From positions 1-10,397 of the forward strand of contig JBBRTW010000248.1 in the NCBI GenBank assembly GCA_038244055.1: DNA of 10,397 nucleotides, read 5' to 3'. The position numbers were made by a program, and so were the translations under genes. Positions 5,865 to 10,397 of this stretch are shown in pieces. This stretch comes from DASPKW01 sp038244055 (GTDB lineage Bacteria; Planctomycetota; Phycisphaerae; Tepidisphaerales; Tepidisphaeraceae). The notes under the pieces were generated by a model. The model was not told the DNA's origin and did no database searches. It saw nothing but the letters and a program-made list of their open reading frames with translations. Numbering within the stretch: the first letter of the stretch is position 1; each line of letters starts with the position of its first letter.

Positions 5865-8800
5865 TTACTTCATCGGATCCGCGCCGAGTGTGCCAACTAA
5901 GTCGCGGAGGTATTGGGTGGAGGAGACTTTTTCGAGTTGGGCGCGGGCGCTGGCCAGGCGAGAGCGGATATTTAATCGCTCGATGTCCTGCTCGTGGGCG
6001 CCTTCATCCATGTAGTCGGCGAGGTAGGCGACGTGTCTGCGCCAGAGGCCGATATCGCGCGCCTGCTTGGTCTTGAGGCGCTCGAGATACCAGTCGCTGG
6101 AGAGCAGGTACTCGCGCGTGAACATTTTGCGGATTTCGGGGGCGTGGGCGTCGTTGCCCTGGTAATTGCCGTGGGCCATGAGGTGCAACAGGGCCTTGAT
6201 GGGGGGGCAGGCCTGGTCGATCGAGCCATCTTCGAAGTAGTGGAGGGCGACGCGCTGGTGGGCTTCGGTGATGTTGGCGATGCCATCGACGAAGGCTTCG
6301 AAATCCTGGGTCTCGGGTTTGAGCATGGCGGTATCGAAGACGCGGCCGGGGTTGGCGAAGAGGCGGCCGAAAAAGGTGCGGACGAAGCTGTAGGTGATGC
6401 GGTAGCCGAGGCGCGAGCCGAGGACTTTCTGGCCCTTGTGATCGAAATCCTCCATCTTCTCGAGGTAGCCGTTGTCGATGAGATATTTGGGCTCGCGCTG
6501 CTCGGGACGGAGACGGGCCCAGAGCTCGGGGACCATCAGGCTGAGATCGTGATCGACCTTGACCTTGGGGCCGACATAACCGGCGGCGGTGGAGAATCCG
6601 CCCAGGCCGGTGAGGATGAAGCTGACCAGCGTGGTATTGAGATCGGCCGTCGGCAGAAGCGCGTTGAAGGGGCCTTTGGTGAGCGCGCCTTCGCTGCCGA
6701 CGCCGGTGGTGGAGGGGCTTTTGCCGGTGAGCGAGCAGATGAAATCCATGAAGAGCTCGGGGAGCTCCTGGTAGTGGATGGGGTTGAAGACGGCGAGGCT
6801 GCGGATGCCGGGCTCGGGGGGATTGTTGCGGCGGCCGAAGAGGATGCCATCGACGGTGGTGACGACGGATTTTTCGGCGGGGATTCGGCGGGCCAGGCGC
6901 AGGCCGACCTCGGCGAGGTGCTTGTCGATGGGGCGGACCATGTCGGGGCGCGGCTGGAGATAGCGGGGATTTTTGGAGGGTTTGCCATCGACGATGCGCG
7001 GGTAGGCGGAACAGACGGTGAAGCCCTGGTCGCGCGCGGCGGCGGCAATGAGGTTGCGCATCGGCTCGGTGTAGCGATCGAACTCGGCGACGCGATTGGC
7101 GATGTCGCGGATTTCCTTGACATCCAGCGGCTGATAGTTGGAAAGGAAATTGTCGGTGCGGGCGATGTCGGCCTCGGCCTGTTTATCGAAGCCGGGATGG
7201 ATGGCATCATCGGGGCGCTGGAAGAGGCGGAATTCGCAGTTTTCGGCCAGCTTCAGTGATGAGTTGTGAGTTGCTGGAGTAGTCAATTGTCCATTGTTCA
7301 TGGTCAATTGTCGGTTGTCGGTTGTCCGTTGTCCGTTGTCCGTAGCTGATGCAACTGACGACGGACCACTGACAACCGGCGGAGAACCCGGGAGTCCGAG
7401 TCCGGCGAGCCAATGAGCGGGGGTGACTGTCGACGCGGTGATGTCATCCTCCATCTGCACTTTCATGGAGGGATAAAAATCCTGGCGGAGGCGGAAGGTG
7501 CGCCAGGCGCTATTGGGAAGAAAGCCCACGCGGAGGTAGACGCCGGCGGGTTTGCGATCGCCTATCTTCAGCTCATGCCCGGGCTCGCCGTTGACGATAT
7601 CGACCGAGAACTGCCTGCGCCAATCCGGTCCCCATTCCGGCTGATAGACGCGCTTGATCAGCAGGAGCAGCGAGAAGACATCGCTGGGAATCGTCTCGAT
7701 GAACTTGTTGTACTCGGCGGTGTAATCGGGCGAGGGGGTGAGGAGCTTGATGACACTGCCCAGCGAGCGGCTCTCGCCGAGGATCGGGCGCGAGGGGGTC
7801 TTGCCGTAATCCTGCGGCGCTTTGCCGGGGAGCCAGCGCTTGCCGTGATCGAGGTTGAGGATGGCTTCGACCTGGTCGAGGTCCTTCTGCAAGTCGCCGA
7901 CATACACCGGCCCGTAGATCATATAGTCGGCCAGTGATTTGCTGATTTCGGATTTGCCGCCGCCGGAGACGGTGCAGGGTTTGTGGCAGAAGGTGCCGTC
8001 GCCGATGGTGACGATGAGGCGGAAGCGGCCGGAGCCGGGGTGCTTGTCGATGTAGAGCTTGGAGCCCCAGGGGGTGATGTAGAAGTGATCGCGGAGCATG
8101 GGGAGCTCGCGATCCTTGCCCTCGTGGTTCCAGGTGATTTTCTGGGTGCGCAGGCTGAGGGTGGCGGTATCGTGAACGTAGATGATATTGGAGAAGCGCT
8201 TATCGACGCCGTACCCCTCGGGATGCACATCCATGAGCGCGCCGTAATCGCGGGAGATCTGCGTGAAGGTGCAGCCATCGGAGTAGCGGTCGTGGGGGAT
8301 GAACTCATCGCCCAGGGCGTAGCTGGGGAAGACCAGCGCGCCGCCGGCATGTTCTTCCTCGCAATTGCCGTAGAGGTTGGCGGCGTAGGAGATCTGGGTT
8401 TTGACTTCCTTCTTGCAGTATCCGAAGTAATTGTCGGCGATGAGGGTGATGATGACGCCGGCGTCGGTGCGGCAGGTGAGCTTGAAGGCCTGGCCATCGT
8501 TGTATTTGTCGGCGGGGTCGGTCCAGCACATGCCATCGCGGCGCTGGCGGGCGGTGGCGACATCGGCATGGGGCAGACCGAGCTCTTTTTTGGTGATGTG
8601 GGTCAGATGGGGCGCGAGGATGACGCAGCCGGTGTGGCCGGTCCAGTGCTCGACATCGAGGGCGGAATCGTTCTCGGGGAGCATGGGGTCGCCGGCATTG
8701 CCGAAGATCGATTCGACGAAATCGAGATTGCTGACGAGGCTGCCGGGGACGAAGAAGCGGATCTCCATCGATTTGGCGGGGCTTTGGCCGGGAATGGCGG

Positions 8801-9461
8801 GGCAGACCAGGGGGCGAAGCAGGAGTGAGACGAAGACCTGGGCGGGCGCTGTGGCATCGGCGGTGTAGGGGAGGACGAGGAGGTCCTTGGGCGGATTGAC
8901 AGCGCGGCGGAACATGGAGGCAAAGACGGGTCGGGGGACGGAGACTTTGTCATCGGGCACGCCGAGCCCGCCCTCGGCGACGTGGAAGGTGCCTTTGGTG
9001 GTGCGGCGGTCGCTGCGCGGGTTATGGAGGACGCCATTGGCGACACGGTAGGAATGGACCAGCGGGCTCTCGTATTCGAGTTTGCCGAGGGGCAGGGACA
9101 TTTCGCGGGCCAGGCCATGCTGATCGAGTACGAGCGTATGGCCGGGCAGGCGCGGCTCGAAGGGGAGATTGAGGTCGGCCAGATGGCGCTGCAGGAAGGA
9201 TTCGATTCGGCGGTCGGCCGGGCAGCGGTATTCTTCGAGGAGGCGGGATTTCTGGCGATAGTTGGCGAGCAGGCCATCGGCGACATCGAGGATGGTGGAT
9301 TGGCCGATGGAGTGGCCATTTCCGGCGATAGGGCTCGACTGCGGCGCGGCCAGGCCCATGGCCATCAATTGCAGTTCGATGCAGCGATGGAGCAGTTTCT
9401 GGCGGGCCGGCGCATCGGTTTGGGCCTGAACGAATCCCAGCGTTTTTTCGAGGGTCTTCAC
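5865..9461 (-). CDS. Probable PPi-type phosphoenolpyruvate carboxykinase
   Basis: A 1198-residue cytoplasmic protein with no signal or membrane segment. By eye it follows PEPCK motifs in order. NPRSDRRTTKGT (147-158) resembles the DPRDVARIESKT segment carrying the PEP-binding Arg of GTP-PEPCK. GYCKKEVKTQISYAANL (347-363) followed by EEEH (H371) resembles GKK...IAS...EH, giving candidate Mn ligands K351 and H371. SGGGKSE (499-505) resembles the P-loop. About 1100-1200 residues, far longer than GTP- or ATP-PEPCK, is the size known for PPi-PEPCK of Entamoeba and Propionibacterium. That enzyme converts PEP, CO2 and phosphate to oxaloacetate and PPi. The C-terminal half (about 780-1198) is unknown to me apart from a conserved-looking LTGKSPSTTGVGSEGALTKG (911-930). 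Start: GTG 9461; an in-frame TGA three codons upstream blocks any longer form, and no Shine-Dalgarno sequence is visible. Residues about 696-735 come from a heptamer repeat. A PEPCK-like protein of other function remains possible. Confidence 0.6.
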   Translation of the reverse strand: MKTLEKTLGFVQAQTDAPARQKLLHRCIELQLMAMGLAAPQSSPIAGNGHSIGQSTILDVADGLLANYRQKSRLLEEYRCPADRRIESFLQRHLADLNLPFEPRLPGHTLVLDQHGLAREMSLPLGKLEYESPLVHSYRVANGVLHNPRSDRRTTKGTFHVAEGGLGVPDDKVSVPRPVFASMFRRAVNPPKDLLVLPYTADATAPAQVFVSLLLRPLVCPAIPGQSPAKSMEIRFFVPGSLVSNLDFVESIFGNAGDPMLPENDSALDVEHWTGHTGCVILAPHLTHITKKELGLPHADVATARQRRDGMCWTDPADKYNDGQAFKLTCRTDAGVIITLIADNYFGYCKKEVKTQISYAANLYGNCEEEHAGGALVFPSYALGDEFIPHDRYSDGCTFTQISRDYGALMDVHPEGYGVDKRFSNIIYVHDTATLSLRTQKITWNHEGKDRELPMLRDHFYITPWGSKLYIDKHPGSGRFRLIVTIGDGTFCHKPCTVSGGGKSEISKSLADYMIYGPVYVGDLQKDLDQVEAILNLDHGKRWLPGKAPQDYGKTPSRPILGESRSLGSVIKLLTPSPDYTAEYNKFIETIPSDVFSLLLLIKRVYQPEWGPDWRRQFSVDIVNGEPGHELKIGDRKPAGVYLRVGFLPNSAWRTFRLRQDFYPSMKVQMEDDITASTVTPAHWLAGLGLPGSPPVVSGPSSVASATDNGQRTTDNRQLTMNNGQLTTPATHNSSLKLAENCEFRLFQRPDDAIHPGFDKQAEADIARTDNFLSNYQPLDVKEIRDIANRVAEFDRYTEPMRNLIAAAARDQGFTVCSAYPRIVDGKPSKNPRYLQPRPDMVRPIDKHLAEVGLRLARRIPAEKSVVTTVDGILFGRRNNPPEPGIRSLAVFNPIHYQELPELFMDFICSLTGKSPSTTGVGSEGALTKGPFNALLPTADLNTTLVSFILTGLGGFSTAAGYVGPKVKVDHDLSLMVPELWARLRPEQREPKYLIDNGYLEKMEDFDHKGQKVLGSRLGYRITYSFVRTFFGRLFANPGRVFDTAMLKPETQDFEAFVDGIANITEAHQRVALHYFEDGSIDQACPPIKALLHLMAHGNYQGNDAHAPEIRKMFTREYLLSSDWYLERLKTKQARDIGLWRRHVAYLADYMDEGAHEQDIERLNIRSRLASARAQLEKVSSTQYLRDLVGTLGADPMK
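7257..7378. repeat. In-frame heptamer repeat array with hairpin
   Basis: Nine contiguous 7-bp units run from 7283 to 7345 on the plus strand: TCAATTG, TCCATTG, TTCATGG, TCAATTG, TCGGTTG twice, TCCGTTG twice and TCCGTAG. The last part (7320-7343) pairs with 7354-7377 with about four mismatches in 24, around a 10-base loop. The array lies wholly inside the PEPCK-like gene and is open in its frame. It encodes about residues 696-735, including the 7-residue repeats DNGQRTT, DNRQLTM and NNGQLTT. Base composition is much less GC-rich than the flanking coding sequence. Heptamer repeats of the GACAACT/CAACTGA type are known in cyanobacteria and, as I recall, occur in planctomycetes. Confidence 0.9.
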
Positions 9462-9641
9462 GGCAAATCAACTCGTATGTAGGGGAACGGCAACCCGACG
9501 CCCTCGAAAAGGAGGGAATCGGCGGGATGGCCGGCGCGGTGGGGGTGAAGGGTAGTCGAATTGAGGGGATCGATCAATCGGGAGGGTCCTTTGTGGGAAT
9601 TGGGGTCAGGGCAATCGCATAGGGCATGAGAGGGAGCAATT

Positions 9642-9710
9642 GCGGATTTCGGATTGTGGATTGCGGATTGAAATGCGGTTTTCAATCCGAAATCCGCAAT
9701 TCGAAATCCG
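9642..9710. repeat. Second heptamer repeat array forming a long hairpin
   Basis: Four contiguous heptamers (GCGGATT, TCGGATT, GTGGATT, GCGGATT) occupy 9642-9669. Their reverse complement follows, so that 9644-9673 pairs with 9680-9709 with about four mismatches in 30 around the loop TGCGGT. The structure matches the array inside the PEPCK-like gene: period seven, two inverted halves and a small loop. The sequence is different. It is in non-coding DNA about 180 bp upstream of the PEPCK-like start. Confidence 0.88.
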
Positions 9711-9784
9711 AAATCGATGCGATAGGATTGACATGCGATTGGCCTGTAATGGTGGTGCGTACGTCTCGGCTGCATATGCGAAAC

Positions 9785-9802
9785 GCAGGCGTGGACGCCC
9801 GC
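9785..9802. repeat. Small palindrome GCAGGCGTGGACGCCCGC
   Basis: GGCGT and ACGCC form exact arms around GG, extended by an outer GC pair on each side with one mismatch. It has the same general design as the CATGGGCGTCCCGCCCATG palindromes at 1238 and 1314 and may be another member of that dispersed class. With one copy here, that is only suggestive. Confidence 0.35.
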
Positions 9803-10018
9803 ATCCCAACATGCTCATCCGCAGGCGAGAGGCCGTACCGCTGCAAGTCGCGGGAAAGGGCCGGGAGCCGGGGATCACTTGTCGGCGTATGGGGCGTTTG
9901 GGGTGGCCGGCTCCCGACCCTGTGGAGGGGGCGCGGCTTGGAATTATTTAATTATTCCCCCCTATCGCGCGGCATATCGCGTAGGATGTCAACAGGTAAG
10001 TTTTGATGAACGAGTCGC

Positions 10019-10027
10019 TGGTACGAT
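10019..10027 (+). promoter_or_regulatory. Possible extended -10 for the RRM gene
   Basis: TGGTACGAT at 10019-10027 has the TGn extension and four of six -10 positions. TTGATG at 10003-10008 is too close to act as its -35. A start near 10034 would leave a leader of about 120 bases. That leader contains a pyrimidine-rich run (10037-10076) and a small stem GGGCC/GGCCC (10078-10082 with 10089-10093). The evidence is weak. Confidence 0.2.
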
Positions 10028-10155
10028 GGTTTGTGTTTCTTCCGCACCTCTGCCTCTGTCCTATCTCCTACCTTCCTGGGCCGGACCTGGCCCCTTTCAA
10101 TACCGATCCGGAAAGTAAAAGACGGGTCTTTAGCCCAATACATAGGAGATATTCC

Positions 10156-10397
10156 ATGGGCAGTAAGTTGTACGTTGGCAATCTGAGCTACGGCGTGACG
10201 TCCTCAGACCTCGAACAGATGTGCGCCGCGCACGGAACCGTGCAGAGCGCTGAAGTGATCACCGATCGCGAGACCGGCCAGAGCAAGGGCTTTGGCTTCG
10301 TTCAGATGGGCTCGGATGCCGAAGCCCAGGCCGCGATCGCGGCGCTCAATGGCCAGCAGAATGGCGGCCGGGCCCTGACCGTCAATGAAGCCAAGCC
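10156..10397 (+). CDS. RRM-type RNA-binding protein, 3' end beyond window
   Basis: The visible 80 residues form one RNA recognition motif. RNP2 is LYVGNL (5-10) and RNP1 is KGFGFVQM (44-51), with the DRETGQSKG loop between the second and third strands and the closing ALTVNEAKP strand. The aromatic residues Y6, F46 and F48 that stack on RNA bases are all present. Bacterial proteins of this type are small single-RRM proteins, often with a Gly-rich tail, and in cyanobacteria related genes respond to cold. They bind single-stranded RNA in the cytoplasm, but specific targets here are unknown. AGGAGA at 10144-10149, six bases before the ATG, fixes the start. The C-terminus lies outside the window, so presence of a Gly-rich tail cannot be judged. 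Confidence 0.95.
   Translation, partial: MGSKLYVGNLSYGVTSSDLEQMCAAHGTVQSAEVITDRETGQSKGFGFVQMGSDAEAQAAIAALNGQQNGGRALTVNEAK

Larger units (their letters stand above)
9462..10155. other. Long intergenic region between divergent genes
   Basis: This region of 694 bases separates the PEPCK-like gene (minus) from the RRM gene (plus). Short open frames exist, but they have no ribosome binding sites or recognisable products. It contains a heptamer repeat hairpin (9642-9710), a small palindrome (9785-9802), an AT-rich patch GAATTATTTAATTATTC (9941-9957) and the leader of the RRM gene. Promoters for both genes should lie here. I could not identify a convincing one for the PEPCK-like gene. Confidence 0.65.

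Noticed and set aside
6702..6731. Second P-loop in the PEPCK-like protein (LTGKSPSTTG)
   Set aside because: It lacks the full GxxxxGK[ST] spacing, and a single nucleotide site near residue 503 is expected; kept only as a conserved-looking motif.
5994..7259. Open frame of 421 codons on the plus strand opposite the PEPCK-like gene
   Set aside because: Its product is a Gly/Ala/Glu/Val-rich sequence typical of the antisense of a high-GC gene, and the minus-strand frame carries recognisable motifs.
7257..7378. Array considered as a CRISPR or as sequence-separated repeats
   Set aside because: Units are 7 bp, contiguous and degenerate, with no spacers and no cas genes.
7983..8828. Open frame of 281 codons on the plus strand
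   Set aside because: Same Gly/Ala/Val/Glu/Asp-biased antisense composition over the same minus-strand gene; no family features.

Overview
This is a GC-rich window of bacterial chromosome. It probably comes from a planctomycete, possibly the Phycisphaerae/Tepidisphaera side of the phylum. That assignment is inference. It rests on a Tat-exported NIPSNAP protein, a secreted ThuA-domain protein, a secreted esterase-like hydrolase, a solitary Flp-type pilin, and several dispersed palindromic and heptamer repeats of a kind I recall from planctomycete genomes. No rRNA, tRNA, CRISPR array, transposase or phage gene was seen.

Layout. (1) 52-876 (+): NIPSNAP-family protein with a twin-arginine signal. 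(2) 987-1220 (+): unrecognised 77-residue protein with a good promoter and ribosome binding site; its stop codon lies inside a two-copy ~76-bp tandem repeat (1201-1360). (3) 1531-1692 (+): Flp/Tad-type pilin whose stop codon abuts the stop codon of (4) 1693-2238 (-): family I inorganic pyrophosphatase. (5) 2487-3353 (+): secreted ThuA-domain protein. (6) 3431-4480 (+): probable lipoprotein with a carboxypeptidase-regulatory-like domain, with a perfect inverted repeat just before its start. (7) 4508-5551 (-): secreted alpha/beta hydrolase with a Pro/Ala-rich insertion. (8) 5865-9461 (-): a 1198-residue protein that I read as a PPi-type phosphoenolpyruvate carboxykinase or a close PEPCK-like relative. 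(9) 10156 to the window end (+): an RRM-type RNA-binding protein, cut by the window edge.

The genes do not form one operon; directions alternate and most genes appear to be transcribed singly. The clearest functional theme is pyrophosphate. If gene 8 is a PPi-PEPCK (PEP + CO2 + Pi <-> oxaloacetate + PPi), then an enzyme that makes or uses PPi lies about 3.6 kb from a soluble enzyme that destroys it. The secreted NIPSNAP, ThuA and esterase proteins fit a polysaccharide-degrading lifestyle but show no shared pathway.

The most unusual structure is a 7-bp-periodic, hairpin-forming repeat array lying in frame inside the PEPCK-like gene (about 7257-7378), where it encodes about 40 residues including a 7-residue repeat. 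A second heptamer array of different sequence but the same architecture lies upstream of the same gene (9642-9710). I found no convincing new multi-gene system.
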